Assembly: GCA_046328035.1 (NCBI GenBank)
Contig: JAXLXI010000006.1
Coordinates: forward strand, 186,001-250,000
Length of the DNA: 64,000 nt
DNA from: JBGASG01 sp046328035
Lineage (GTDB): Bacteria > Cyanobacteriota > Vampirovibrionia > Obscuribacterales > Obscuribacteraceae
Direction: 5' to 3'
Part shown: in pieces, positions 34,967 to 43,570 of the stretch
Position numbering within the stretch: the first letter of the stretch is position 1
Layout of the letters: each line of letters opens with the position of its first letter
The notes under the pieces: generated by a model
Told to the model about the DNA's origin: nothing
The model's input: only the letters and a program-made list of their open reading frames with translations
Database searches by the model: none
Program-made: the position numbers and the translations under genes

Positions 34967-37069
34967 TTATCTATCCTGACCTTGTTCTTCCGTGTCGTTA
35001 GTGTCCTGAGCGTCCATTTGATTGGAATTAGAAGTGGCTGCCGGCGTTTGCAATTGCGCAGCCAGAAACTTTTTGACGCCGTTTACTATCCCGGCTGCAG
35101 CCTTCTCGTGCAACGAGGGCTGCAAGAGTTGAGCATATTCGTCCGGGTGAATCATGAAGCCTACTTCAACGAGGCTGGCGAGCATCTTGCTGGGGCGGCA
35201 CAGGGCCAGGTTCTGGTAGCGGGTACCGAAATCGGGAAATCCTGTGGAACCGACGACGTTGTCCTTGAGAGTGCGCGCCAGCGCCAGTGATTGCGGCTGA
35301 TAATAATAGGTGGAGGTGCCGCGTTCTTTCCACGGATCACGCCCGTCCGGCAAGGAGTTATTGTGGACGGATATCAATAGATTGGCGTTGGCGGCAGCTG
35401 CCGTGTTTGTCCGATCCGGCAGCGAAACGGTGATATCGTCGCTGGTGCGCGTCATGATCACGGTGGCGCCGGCTCGCTCGAGCAGTTCTTTGAGCTTCAG
35501 TCCAATAGCCAGGTTGATTTGAGACTCACGCACACCTGTGAGCCCGAAGGCTCCGGTTTCTTTGCCGCCATGCCCGGGGTCGACGCAGACGATCAAATTC
35601 TTCAGACTGCCGGAACCAGGCACCACATTTGGTGGCTTGCGCACATGCAAAACCAGATTGGTCCCTTCGTAGTCGCCCCAGAAGCCCCATTGCTGCTTGA
35701 GCTTGAGATCGACGACCACCTGGTAGACCCGGTCTGACGTCTGTCTCCAAACAACGTTCTTAATCAGAGCTGATTCTTCCTGGCGACTGCCCGGTATCAG
35801 ATTGCCCTCCGGCTTCTCGGCTCCCGCACCGGGCGCCCCGTTCTGTCCCGCGGCACCGGGCGCGCCAGCAGGCGGCGCGGGTCCGATCCAGTCGGTATCG
35901 GCCGTGGCACCGTAAAGTTTGAGCGTCAGGCGATTGGGGTTGAGAGTTTGCTCGATCTGGAAGGGCAGCCGCTGGTCCAGTGGGATGACAATGCGGGCGC
36001 TGAGCGGGTCCGATTCCAGGTTCATGGTGCGCACAGTGGACAGCGGCGGACGTCCCGGTTCGGCATCTTCTTTCAGGTCTTCGCGGTCGATCCAGACATG
36101 CTTGCCGGGCGCCAGTTCGCACCGGGTCTGGGTGCCGTAATAGCCGTCCACCAGCAAGCGCACTCCCTCAGGCGCAGGCGTCGTGCGCGCGGCGCCGGGA
36201 CCGAGGCGGACGATCGTTTCAGCATGGGCGGTCTGCAGAATCTTTGGTTGCGCAAACACCGTGATGGTTTTCTTGGAAACGAACTGTGTGCTTTGCCCGC
36301 CTTTGCTGGCGACAAATTTAGGAGCCGCGTGGTCGAAAGCGTCGCCTGGCTGCACTTTGTAGAAGCCCACGTAGAGATTGGGGTCGCGGGCTACTCCCGC
36401 CTGATAAGTGACACCAAATGTGGTGTTGAGCCCGACATTTACTTTGCCGGCAGCGGCACTGGCAAGTGGAATTTTCTTGGTGCCGACGAAGACTGCCACG
36501 GCGGAACCGGCGGGGGCGCGTACGGAAAACGGCACGATATCACCAGCTGTGACGCCGATGTCTTCTGACGGATGAACTGAAGTACCGTCGATCTTGAGGG
36601 GACCGGCCATGGCCGATGGAGCCGCCGGTCGCTTCACTTTCAGGGTGATAGCATCCGCTGTCTGTCCGTTGCGCACAAGCGAGAACTGGTTTTGCCCGCG
36701 CTTCAGCGGTGCGACGTGAGCGAAAAATCCCTGCGCGTTGGTGCGCACCGGTGCGCCGTTCAAGGTGAGCGTGCTGCCGGGAGCTGTGGCGCCGACAAAG
36801 AAAGTGGATGGCGCGTTGATCTCTGCGTCGGCTCTGGGATAAATGAGCAGCATGGAGTTTTTCTGAAGAAACTCTTTGTTGGGCAACGGCTCCAGAGATA
36901 CCGAGGGCGGTGCTTGGGCGATGGACAGGGGCGATGGCGATGAGTTGCCGCCCGCCACACCAGATATGGTATCGGGACCAGGAGCGCGACTGGCGCAGGC
37001 GAAGGTGCAGCAAGCCACCATCAGTCCGGCCGCCGCCACTATCGACAGGTTGCTCTTATGGCGCGGCAT
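34967..37069 (-). CDS. N-acetylmuramoyl-L-alanine amidase with AMIN-like and SH3-like regions (AmiC-like)
   Basis: The 700-aa precursor has a signal peptide (SIVAAAGLMVACCTFACA). Two beta-rich stretches (about 90-180 and 180-260) and an SH3-like part (LVDGYYGTQTRCELAPGKHV) precede an AMIN-like segment (RIVIPLDQRLPFQIEQTLNP). The catalytic Amidase_3 domain (about residues 500-690) shows all zinc ligands: IVCVDPGHGGKETG, TGVRESQINLAIG, LLISVHNNSLP and LASLVEVGFM. It should cut the amide bond between MurNAc and the peptide for cell separation. Pro/Gly-rich linkers (APGAAGQNGAPGAGAEKPEG) separate the domains. Start at 37069; it overlaps the DUF547 gene by 14 bases. Confidence 0.9.
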   Translation of the reverse strand: MPRHKSNLSIVAAAGLMVACCTFACASRAPGPDTISGVAGGNSSPSPLSIAQAPPSVSLEPLPNKEFLQKNSMLLIYPRADAEINAPSTFFVGATAPGSTLTLNGAPVRTNAQGFFAHVAPLKRGQNQFSLVRNGQTADAITLKVKRPAAPSAMAGPLKIDGTSVHPSEDIGVTAGDIVPFSVRAPAGSAVAVFVGTKKIPLASAAAGKVNVGLNTTFGVTYQAGVARDPNLYVGFYKVQPGDAFDHAAPKFVASKGGQSTQFVSKKTITVFAQPKILQTAHAETIVRLGPGAARTTPAPEGVRLLVDGYYGTQTRCELAPGKHVWIDREDLKEDAEPGRPPLSTVRTMNLESDPLSARIVIPLDQRLPFQIEQTLNPNRLTLKLYGATADTDWIGPAPPAGAPGAAGQNGAPGAGAEKPEGNLIPGSRQEESALIKNVVWRQTSDRVYQVVVDLKLKQQWGFWGDYEGTNLVLHVRKPPNVVPGSGSLKNLIVCVDPGHGGKETGAFGLTGVRESQINLAIGLKLKELLERAGATVIMTRTSDDITVSLPDRTNTAAAANANLLISVHNNSLPDGRDPWKERGTSTYYYQPQSLALARTLKDNVVGSTGFPDFGTRYQNLALCRPSKMLASLVEVGFMIHPDEYAQLLQPSLHEKAAAGIVNGVKKFLAAQLQTPAATSNSNQMDAQDTNDTEEQGQDR

Positions 37070-37919
37070 GCTGTACTTCTTTCGTATCGGGGGGCTGTGC
37101 ACTGGGCTGAGGAATTGGCTGAGAGCAATCGTTCAACCGAGTGTCGAATTCGCTGAAGTAACGCAGCTTTTCACCAGGAAGCCCGATGATCATGCGCATG
37201 TCTTCAGGCAAGAACGAACCCACTAAAGCGAATGCATTTGGATAGTCACGTTTCAAAGTTCGGTCGACCATTTTGTAGTAGCGCGAAATATAGAAGGAAG
37301 TTTTGGTCTCATCCAGTGAGGCGTTATGCGGGTCGGTGGCGAAGGCGCGAGCGGCTCGCTCTGCTTCGGTCTTGCCTGCCGAGGGCTGAATGGCGTGGTC
37401 GAGCAAAGGCGGCCCGCCCCGGGCGCCGTTGCTGATCAGAAACACTGACAGCGCATCATATCTGGTGGCAAGCGGATAAAGCTTGTCAATCTCGATATCC
37501 TGAATTGTATAAAGCTTGCCGCCCACGATGAAGCGCCGCATGCTGGTGCTTTGCCCCAGTTGGCGAGTGTCTACAATCGGGTAATGGTCCGAGATGTTTT
37601 TCAGGACCAACAGGTTGTGAGCATTTATCCAAAAGGGCAGCTTATCTTCGTCGTTGCTCAATTTGTCCGGACTGATGGTCTCCAAAGCCTTTACCGCGGC
37701 GTCCAGATCGCCGGAATCTCGCAAGCTTTTGTAGTCAACCAGGTTCCCCTTGACGCAGGATTTCAGCGCCCGGTCGTATTCAGGGAAGGCATAGCTGGCT
37801 GGGGTTTGCACGTGAAGTCCGACGGTTTTCAGTAAATCTGGCACGCTGCCTACCAGTTGCAGCAAAATTAATAGCAGCCCAACTGTGAGTAAAACTAAGG
37901 CAACCAGACTCTTTCGCAT
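37056..37919 (-). CDS. DUF547-family protein with N-terminal membrane anchor
   Basis: The 287-aa product starts MRKSLVALVLLTVGLLLILL (one membrane helix or signal peptide). The core motif PFWINAHNLLVLKNI and the later SVFLISNGARGGPPLLDHAI are typical of DUF547. The family is widespread and of unknown function. Its cysteine-protease-like fold (transglutaminase-like) has been suggested for some members. It is 5' of the amidase in the same transcript, pointing to an envelope role. A GTG- or ATG-started longer form from 37973 is less likely. Confidence 0.78.
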   Translation of the reverse strand: MRKSLVALVLLTVGLLLILLQLVGSVPDLLKTVGLHVQTPASYAFPEYDRALKSCVKGNLVDYKSLRDSGDLDAAVKALETISPDKLSNDEDKLPFWINAHNLLVLKNISDHYPIVDTRQLGQSTSMRRFIVGGKLYTIQDIEIDKLYPLATRYDALSVFLISNGARGGPPLLDHAIQPSAGKTEAERAARAFATDPHNASLDETKTSFYISRYYKMVDRTLKRDYPNAFALVGSFLPEDMRMIIGLPGEKLRYFSEFDTRLNDCSQPIPQPSAQPPDTKEVQHAAP

Positions 37920-38035
37920 AACTAGCAATTTTAGCGGTTTGACGCTTGAATCGCCCCGCTCGCCGTTCCCCAACCCTCCACTACAAGAAATGGGGTCACT
38001 GAGGTAAGCTTGTATGAGTTTGAAAGAGTGCCCTC

Positions 38036-38851
38036 ATGCAGAACAACGGCAGTGGACAGCCATTGCGCATAGTGCAATTCACGGATACGCACTTCTTCGG
38101 AGCGTCCGACGGACGCCTCATGGGCGTTGACACTTCGGACACGTTTCGCCAGGTTCTTCACCTTTCGCTGGAACAGCGTGGCACTCCCGACCTCTACTTG
38201 CTAACCGGCGACCTCTCACAGGATGAGACCGGTGAGTCTTATCGTCGCCTGGCGCGGGCGCTCACGGTGCTGGAAGCGCCGGCCTATTTCCTGCCGGGAA
38301 ACCATGACAAGCGCGGCGTCATGCATGATGCATTTGAGCAAAGCCCGGCTGATATTCGTCCGGACAAGGTGATCGTCTCAGGCGACTGGCTGATCGTCAT
38401 GCTCGACACGCTGGTTGAAAACGAAGTGGGCGGGCGCCTGGAGCAGGACCAGCTGGATTTGCTGGACGAGGCGCTGCAGGCAAATCCGGACAAACATGCA
38501 TTGGTCTGCATGCACCACCATCCGGTGCCGGTGGGAGCCGCCTGGTTGGACGGCATTTGCGTCGAAAACTCCGAAGACTTCTGGAGAGTCGCCGATCGCC
38601 ATGAGAACGTGCGAGCGGTTTTGTGGGGGCACATTCATCAGCAGTTCGACGGCATGAGAAACCAGGTGAAACTCATGGCTTCGCCTTCAACCTGCGTGCA
38701 ATTCGAGCCGCGCACCGAGGACTTTTCGCTGGATCGCGCCGCCCCGGGCTACCGTTGGCTGGAGTTGCGCAATGACGGTACGGTGCAGTCTTCCGTCGAG
38801 CGCGTCAGAGAGCTGGCGGCTGGACTCGACTACCAGTCTGAAGGCTACTGA
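38036..38851 (+). CDS. cpdA: CpdA/Icc-type cyclic-nucleotide metallophosphoesterase
   Basis: The calcineurin-like fold has RIVQFTDTHFFGASDG, LLTGDLSQDE, FLPGNHDKRG, LVCMHHHPVP and VLWGHIHQQFDG. The tail SPSTCVQFEPRTEDFSLDRA, followed by PGYRWLEL, is diagnostic of the CpdA/Icc family, which hydrolyses 3',5'-cAMP. No CRP-type regulator or adenylate cyclase lies in the window. Related class III phosphodiesterases could act on other substrates, so the name is tentative. The gene diverges from the DUF547/amidase transcript. Confidence 0.85.
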   Translation: MQNNGSGQPLRIVQFTDTHFFGASDGRLMGVDTSDTFRQVLHLSLEQRGTPDLYLLTGDLSQDETGESYRRLARALTVLEAPAYFLPGNHDKRGVMHDAFEQSPADIRPDKVIVSGDWLIVMLDTLVENEVGGRLEQDQLDLLDEALQANPDKHALVCMHHHPVPVGAAWLDGICVENSEDFWRVADRHENVRAVLWGHIHQQFDGMRNQVKLMASPSTCVQFEPRTEDFSLDRAAPGYRWLELRNDGTVQSSVERVRELAAGLDYQSEGY

Positions 38852-38895
38852 ACCGCACATAGGGTTCGTCCTGACTTCCTGCTGGCTGGGTGTGG

Positions 38896-38931
38896 AAGAA
38901 AAATAAGAGCTGGCCGCCAAGACCAGCTCTT
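38896..38931 (-). terminator. Rho-independent terminator of the tRNA transcript
   Basis: On the minus strand AAGAGCTGG and its complement CCAGCTCTT (9-bp stem, 9-base loop) are followed by ATTTTTCTTCC. The element is about ten bases past the tRNA 3' end. Confidence 0.85.
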
Positions 38932-38939
38932 GAAAGACT

Positions 38940-39012
38940 TGGAGCGTACCGGGGTCGAACCGGTGACCTCTTCAATGCCATTGAAGCGCGCTACCAACTG
39001 CGCTAACGCCCC
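38940..39012 (-). tRNA. tRNA-Ala (anticodon GGC)
   Basis: The complement folds into a normal 73-nt cloverleaf. The acceptor GGGGCGT pairs with ACGCTCC (one G-U) and is followed by discriminator A. The D-arm GCGC-AGTTGGTA-GCGC is standard. The anticodon stem CTTCA/TGAAG encloses the loop ATGGCAT, giving GGC, which reads GCC/GCU alanine codons. The T-arm CCGG-TTCGAAC-CCCGG is canonical. CCA is not encoded. Confidence 0.95.
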
Positions 39013-39142
39013 ATATCTCCTGTGTTTATACCATACTCGCCAGGCGCTTAGCGCCTTGGCGGTTAATGCCAATTAAAGGATCGTTGCCCGCCCTCTCGAT
39101 AGGGAATAAACTTGTTGTTCATCGATATTAGGGACTAGCGAA

Positions 39143-39730
39143 TTGCAAAAGACCAAAAACAAGTCGGAGGTTGCACCGGCATCGTCGCGCATTCTTGACG
39201 CTAAAGAAGCAGCATTGCTCATCGTTGACGTGCAAGAGGGCTTCCGGAAGCAGCTGCGCGACCTCGACATCCTGACGCGCAACATTACAATCCTTGCGGA
39301 AGCGGCGAAGATTCTCAAGATTCCCGTCATCCTCACGGAACAGTATCCGCAGGGGCTGGGCAAGACTATTTCCGAGATCGGAGCTTGCCTAGGCGAGCAC
39401 AAATATTTCGAGAAGAACGCGTTCTCCTGCTGTCAGGCGACCGGTTTTCTTGACACCGTCGAGAACCTGGGACGGTCACAGATCATTGTTTGCGGCATCG
39501 AGGCCCACGTCTGCGTGTCGCTGACGGTGCACGAACTCATGGAGCATGGCTATGTCGTGCATGTCGTGTCGGACGCCATCGCCAGCCGTACTCAGCGTAA
39601 TCGTGACATCGGCTGGGAAAAAATGATGTCTTCCGGAGCGATTCCATCGTGCGTGGAAATCGCCCTTTTTGAGATGCTGCGCGAAGCCGGCACGGAGCAA
39701 TTCAAGGCTGTCCAGCGCCTCGTCAAGTAA
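39143..39730 (+). CDS. Isochorismatase-family cysteine hydrolase
   Basis: The 195-aa protein has LLIVDVQEGFRKQLRD with the catalytic aspartate, KYFEKNAFSC carrying the lysine, and VCGIEAHVCVSLTVHEL with the nucleophilic cysteine. The pattern resembles YcaC-type amidohydrolases rather than true isochorismatases. Cytoplasmic. Translation starts at a TTG with a weak GGGA site. The substrate is unknown. Confidence 0.85.
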   Translation: MQKTKNKSEVAPASSRILDAKEAALLIVDVQEGFRKQLRDLDILTRNITILAEAAKILKIPVILTEQYPQGLGKTISEIGACLGEHKYFEKNAFSCCQATGFLDTVENLGRSQIIVCGIEAHVCVSLTVHELMEHGYVVHVVSDAIASRTQRNRDIGWEKMMSSGAIPSCVEIALFEMLREAGTEQFKAVQRLVK

Positions 39731-39772
39731 TCGATCGCGTTACAGGCATAGCACCACAGGCAGTGCCCGCAG

Positions 39773-40039
39773 TTATCTGCGGAAGCTGATGCCCTTACCC
39801 ATGGCGTACATGCCGCTGCCGGCGATGACGCGTTCTTTGCCGTTTGGTTTTGGTTTCTTGATTGTTTTATGGGCCTTCGGCACATCAGTGGAGGCACCCT
39901 CGTAGACGCCCCATTCGTTAGCCCCGTAGAACTCATCCTTGTTCTTGCGCTTAGGCATGAAACGGTCCGGGAAGGCGGCTGTCAGCAGCAGATAAACCGC
40001 AACAACGGTGGCGATAATCGTGGCTAATGTCTCGAACAT
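39773..40039 (-). CDS. Small single-pass membrane protein, hypothetical
   Basis: The 88-aa product begins with one hydrophobic helix (TLATIIATVVAVYLLLTAAF), followed by a basic, polar tail with FMPKRKNKDEFYGANEW and HKTIKKPKPNGKERVIAG. GGGAG a few bases before the ATG supports the start. No family recognised. It is convergent with the isochorismatase-family gene. Confidence 0.68.
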   Translation of the reverse strand: MFETLATIIATVVAVYLLLTAAFPDRFMPKRKNKDEFYGANEWGVYEGASTDVPKAHKTIKKPKPNGKERVIAGSGMYAMGKGISFRR

Positions 40040-40182
40040 TGCTCTCCCTGGGAGTTAGAGGCAGAAATCAAGTGTGGAACAGAATAAACCCTCTGACAAG
40101 CCATGTCCATGGGAAATTCACTAAGAAACGACCAAAACGCCCGGCTGGTGCACCGATTAGATTGGCCTCCATGTCAGGGTGT

Positions 40183-40280
40183 CCAAGCTCAAGCGATATC
40201 GCTTGGGCTTGGACGGCTCCGGAGTTAAAGCGATATCGCTTGGGCTTGGATGGGGCTCCGGAGTTAAAGCGATATCGCTT
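40183..40280. repeat. Three-copy palindromic repeat (AAGCGATATCGCTT)
   Basis: The 14-bp perfect palindrome AAGCGATATCGCTT occurs three times, at 40191-40204, 40228-40241 and 40267-40280 (start-to-start distances 37 and 39). Between copies the spacers also repeat (GGCTCCGGAGTTA just before copies 2 and 3). The first copy sits in a larger imperfect inverted repeat with outer arms CCAAGC and GCTTGG. This could be a protein-binding array or a repeat element. It lies upstream of the terminator and between two small minus-strand genes. Confidence 0.85.
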
Positions 40281-40304
40281 GGGGTCTGAGACTGGGCGGC
40301 GATG

Positions 40305-40334
40305 CAAAAAGGGCGCAAATGCGCCCTTTTTTGA
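40305..40334. terminator. Bidirectional Rho-independent terminator
   Basis: AAAAAGGGCGC-aaat-GCGCCCTTTTTT gives a GC-rich stem with A- and T-runs on both sides. On the minus strand it follows the 54-aa gene by under 30 bases. Confidence 0.88.
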
Positions 40335-40361
40335 AGCAGTGTGGATTTGGAGGGCTACTAC

Positions 40362-40526
40362 TTAGGACTTACGCATGGAAGCGACGAGGTCGCGATAAAG
40401 TCCGGCGAGCTGATTAGTAACGATGGCGGTCTGGGGTCTTTCTTCTGCGAAACGGCTGAACTCTTCGGCTTTTTGTTCGAAGATGCCGATCAGGCGGTCC
40501 TCGAAGGATTTGACGTAGGGTTTCAT
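40362..40526 (-). CDS. Small protein of 54 aa, hypothetical
   Basis: Translating the minus strand from the ATG at 40526 gives MKPYVKSFEDRLIGIFEQKA, then EEFSRFAEERPQTAIVTNQL and AGLYRDLVASMRKS. This is a compact, amphipathic helical protein with normal composition. Its stop is followed at once by a strong terminator, giving a complete transcription unit. The ribosome-binding site is modest (AGAAAGA). The alternative frame on the other strand is less protein-like. No family recognised. Confidence 0.68.
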   Translation of the reverse strand: MKPYVKSFEDRLIGIFEQKAEEFSRFAEERPQTAIVTNQLAGLYRDLVASMRKS

Positions 40527-40787
40527 GGGTGCGTCTTTCTAGATGCTGCGTGGACAACGCGCATGGGGGTGACCGGAGCCAAGTGGATGAAGGTGAATTA
40601 ATTCTGCCGAAAACGGTTGCCAAGCTCAATAGGGCCACGTGAAAAATTTGTCAGTTTAATGAAAAGCCGTCTCTATGACGACAGATGCCTATGTTCGAGA
40701 AGGACGGTCGAGTTGTCAGTGGCTTGCTGGGCTGACTGGTAATGTCCGCGTATTACAATTGAAGTAGTAATTGCAAGTGATGTACTT

Positions 40788-42419
40788 ATGACTGCGGGTC
40801 GCGTAGTTCTACAGCCAACTCTGCGCCAGTTGCTTAGCGCGGAAGCGTTGTCGGAAGCCAGTGTTGTCTATGGCGATGAGTTGCTCGATCGCCAGGTGGC
40901 TCAGGTTGTTTCCGGCATGACCAGCGCGCGTCCAGGCACGCTGGTTGTTTCACGCGCCGAAGATATCGTGATCACAGACTCCGCTCAGCTCAAGGAGCTG
41001 GCCGGCTTGCTGGTCGTCAAACCGGCACCGCAAGCGGCTTTAGCCAGTGTCGGATCGGGCGGCGCGGTCAGGCAGTCGCAGCAGTCGGTCGGCGTAGATG
41101 TAGAACTGGAGCGCTTGCAGCAGCATTGCGTTGCGGCCAAGACCCCCCTGATTGCACTATCCGGCATCGGTGATGCCTCTGGGATCGTGGATGAAGTGCG
41201 CGGAGCGTTTCTCAACGAGATCAAGAAAGCTTCGTCGAGACTTCATCAATACTTTGTTTCGCTGGTTCTGGAAGGCGGTCTGTCATCGCTGGTCGAAGAG
41301 TTGTCCCGCATCATCAACCGCCCGGTGGCGGTGGAAGACACCGACTTCAAAATACTGGCTGCCGAGAATTTGGGACCTACACCGCTCAATCAACAGAAGG
41401 TGCTCACCGAGGAAATCGCGGACGAAATCAATCGCCAGTGGCGCTCGCAAGAAGACGAGCCGACGGTGTTTCCTGAACAACCTGTGCGCATCGGGCGGCG
41501 GCTGGTGATGCCCATCTTGTTTGAAGGGGTTGTGGTTGGCTATCTCTCCGTCATGATCCGTCCGTCCGATGATGTGACGGGCATATCTGAATACCTGGGA
41601 CCGGCGGCGCTGGCCACACTGGTCGACTTCAGCCACCGGCGCCGTGAAGTATCCACGTTTGCCGCCACACATCGGGGACTGCTCAAAGATTTGATTTCGG
41701 GGCGGGTCGTTTCTACCGGAGATCAAGAGCGCCTTGAGCAGCAATACGGCTTTGATTTGTGCGACGGATTTTTGATCTACGCGCTCAATATGATCCCCGA
41801 GCAGTCCGCCAAAGAAGCGCTGGCGCCTTTAGATGAATCGATTGCCTGGGTCGAGGTGGAAGCGCAACGAGTCTTCGTCCTGCCATATCACGCCAAGAAC
41901 GGCACCACCTGGCAGCAGGAAGCCGACAAGCTGGTTTCTTCACTGAAAGCTCGCAAGCCGGAGCTGGTCGTGCAGGTCGGCGCCGGGCGCCTGGCCGCCA
42001 CATTGCTGGATGTCTCCGACTCTTATCGAGAGGCTCGGCAAGCGCTGATCATCGGTTCCACAATTCATCCGGGCAAGGAATTCGTGCTCGGCTACGGCGA
42101 CCTGGGCATCAAGCGCTTGCTCTATCTGCTCATAGACCACTACGAGCTGGATCGGTTTTACGAAGAAAGCCTGGCTCCTCTGGAATCCTACGATACCGAG
42201 TGGGAAAGCGAATTGGTCGAAACTCTGCGCGTCTATCTGCAGCAGGGCGCTAATCTTAACTCCGCTGCCAAGGCGCTGTTTATTCACCGCCACACGATGC
42301 GCTATCGGCTCGAGCAAATTGCCGACATATTGAAAGTCGATATCGATTCGCCGGAAGTTCTGCTAAATTTGCAAATCGCATTTCTCATTCGGGACATGAA
42401 AGGAAAGTCCGGCAGTTGA
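40788..42419 (+). CDS. PucR-family transcriptional regulator
   Basis: The C-terminal 60 residues have the PucR/CdaR-type helix-turn-helix: VYLQQGANLNSAAKALFIHR followed by HTMRYRLEQIADILKVDI. Upstream (about 145-350) is a GAF-like middle part (SLVEELSRIINRPVAVEDTD), then a GGDEF-like/PucR central region (380-460). The N-terminal 120 residues may be a DRTGG-like domain (VVYGDELLDRQVAQVVSGMT). This family usually controls purine, polyamine or amino-acid catabolism genes. The last four bases overlap the start of a PotA-type ATPase gene, its probable target or partner. Confidence 0.85.
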   Translation: MTAGRVVLQPTLRQLLSAEALSEASVVYGDELLDRQVAQVVSGMTSARPGTLVVSRAEDIVITDSAQLKELAGLLVVKPAPQAALASVGSGGAVRQSQQSVGVDVELERLQQHCVAAKTPLIALSGIGDASGIVDEVRGAFLNEIKKASSRLHQYFVSLVLEGGLSSLVEELSRIINRPVAVEDTDFKILAAENLGPTPLNQQKVLTEEIADEINRQWRSQEDEPTVFPEQPVRIGRRLVMPILFEGVVVGYLSVMIRPSDDVTGISEYLGPAALATLVDFSHRRREVSTFAATHRGLLKDLISGRVVSTGDQERLEQQYGFDLCDGFLIYALNMIPEQSAKEALAPLDESIAWVEVEAQRVFVLPYHAKNGTTWQQEADKLVSSLKARKPELVVQVGAGRLAATLLDVSDSYREARQALIIGSTIHPGKEFVLGYGDLGIKRLLYLLIDHYELDRFYEESLAPLESYDTEWESELVETLRVYLQQGANLNSAAKALFIHRHTMRYRLEQIADILKVDIDSPEVLLNLQIAFLIRDMKGKSGS

Positions 42420-43570
42420 GCGAAGCAGCCGTCAAACCCGAGAAGACCGAAAAAGCCGTCGATAAGGCCGTCAGAATCGTTGACGTCAGTAAAGAGTTCG
42501 GGGGCATGACCGCGGTCAAAGACGTCAGCATCGATATCGATGCCGGCGACTTCTTTTCACTGTTGGGTCCGTCGGGCTGCGGCAAGACGACGCTCTTGCG
42601 CATGATCGCCGGTTTCGAGTTCCCGACTCGGGGGCAGGTGTTTATCGCTGGCAAGGATATGGCGAAAGTGCCTGCGCACCGGCGTCCGGTCAACATGGTG
42701 TTCCAGAGCTATGCGCTGTTTCCGCATTTGAACGTAGTGGACAACATTGCGTTCGGCTTAAAGGTGCAAAAATCCTGCCCGCCTGCGGAGATTCCGGAAC
42801 GGGTCAAATGGGCGCTCGACCTGGTGCGCCTGAAAGGCAAAGAAGATCGCTATCCGCGCGAACTGTCGGGCGGGCAGCAGCAACGCGTCGCCTTCGCGCG
42901 CGCTATCGTCAACCGTCCCTCGGTGCTGCTCCTCGATGAACCGCTCTCGGCGCTGGATCCGAAAGTGCGCGATGAGATGCAGGAAGAACTGGCGCGCTTT
43001 AAAAAGGACCTCGACATTACATTCGTGATGGTCACCCACGATCAGTCGGAAGCGCTGGCGTTATCCGACAAGATCGCAGTCTTGTCGGCTGGACATCTCG
43101 AACAATTGGGATCGCCGCAAGAGATTTACGAGAATCCGCGCACGATTTTTGTTGCTGATTTTATCGGCGAAACCAACGTTTTCAGCGGCACAGTCGTCGA
43201 CGTAGAAAGCCAACTGGTGCGGGTTAAGGTTAAGAACTCGGTCGAGCTTACGTCCGTCGCGCCGTCTTTCCCTGTCACCACCGGCAGTGATGTGGATATT
43301 TGGATTCGGTCCAATGATGTGCATCTGCATACCGATAACGACAGTATCGCAGGCGGTGGCAATCGCTTGCCGGTGCGCATCACCACTTGCAGCTATCAGG
43401 GCACGGTCAGCGAATACAAATTGCGCGTGACGGAAGACGTGAAGTTGACGGCGCTCTGCCGCAATGAGCCAGGCAACGAGTTCATGGAAGACACCGATGT
43501 CTTTGCATCGATTCCCTATCGTTCAGTGCAGATACTGGCGCGCACCGCATCTGATACCGAACAGAACTAG
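42416..43570 (+). CDS. PotA-type ABC transporter ATPase
   Basis: The 384-aa protein has LLGPSGCGKTTLLRMIAGFE (Walker A), MVFQSYALFPHLNVVDN (Q loop), RELSGGQQQRVAFARAI (signature), and VLLLDEPLSALDP (Walker B). The H-loop VMVTHDQSEALALS completes the set. The C-terminal third is a TOBE-like regulatory domain (about 250-375). Such ATPases drive spermidine/putrescine, sugar or iron uptake. No matching permease or binding protein lies nearby. It starts at a TTG overlapping the PucR stop (TTGA), so the two are coupled. It is unlikely to serve the Opp-type permeases at 50-52 kb, which normally need a different ATPase subfamily. Confidence 0.9.
   Translation: MSEAAVKPEKTEKAVDKAVRIVDVSKEFGGMTAVKDVSIDIDAGDFFSLLGPSGCGKTTLLRMIAGFEFPTRGQVFIAGKDMAKVPAHRRPVNMVFQSYALFPHLNVVDNIAFGLKVQKSCPPAEIPERVKWALDLVRLKGKEDRYPRELSGGQQQRVAFARAIVNRPSVLLLDEPLSALDPKVRDEMQEELARFKKDLDITFVMVTHDQSEALALSDKIAVLSAGHLEQLGSPQEIYENPRTIFVADFIGETNVFSGTVVDVESQLVRVKVKNSVELTSVAPSFPVTTGSDVDIWIRSNDVHLHTDNDSIAGGGNRLPVRITTCSYQGTVSEYKLRVTEDVKLTALCRNEPGNEFMEDTDVFASIPYRSVQILARTASDTEQN

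Noticed and set aside
40183..40280. Possible CRISPR array
   Set aside because: There are only three copies. Units are palindromic, spacers are themselves nearly identical and short, and no cas genes lie nearby.
40341..40601. 86-codon plus-strand frame opposite the 54-aa gene
   Set aside because: It has no good start signal and crosses the upstream region. The minus-strand 54-aa frame is more protein-like and has the terminator in the right place.
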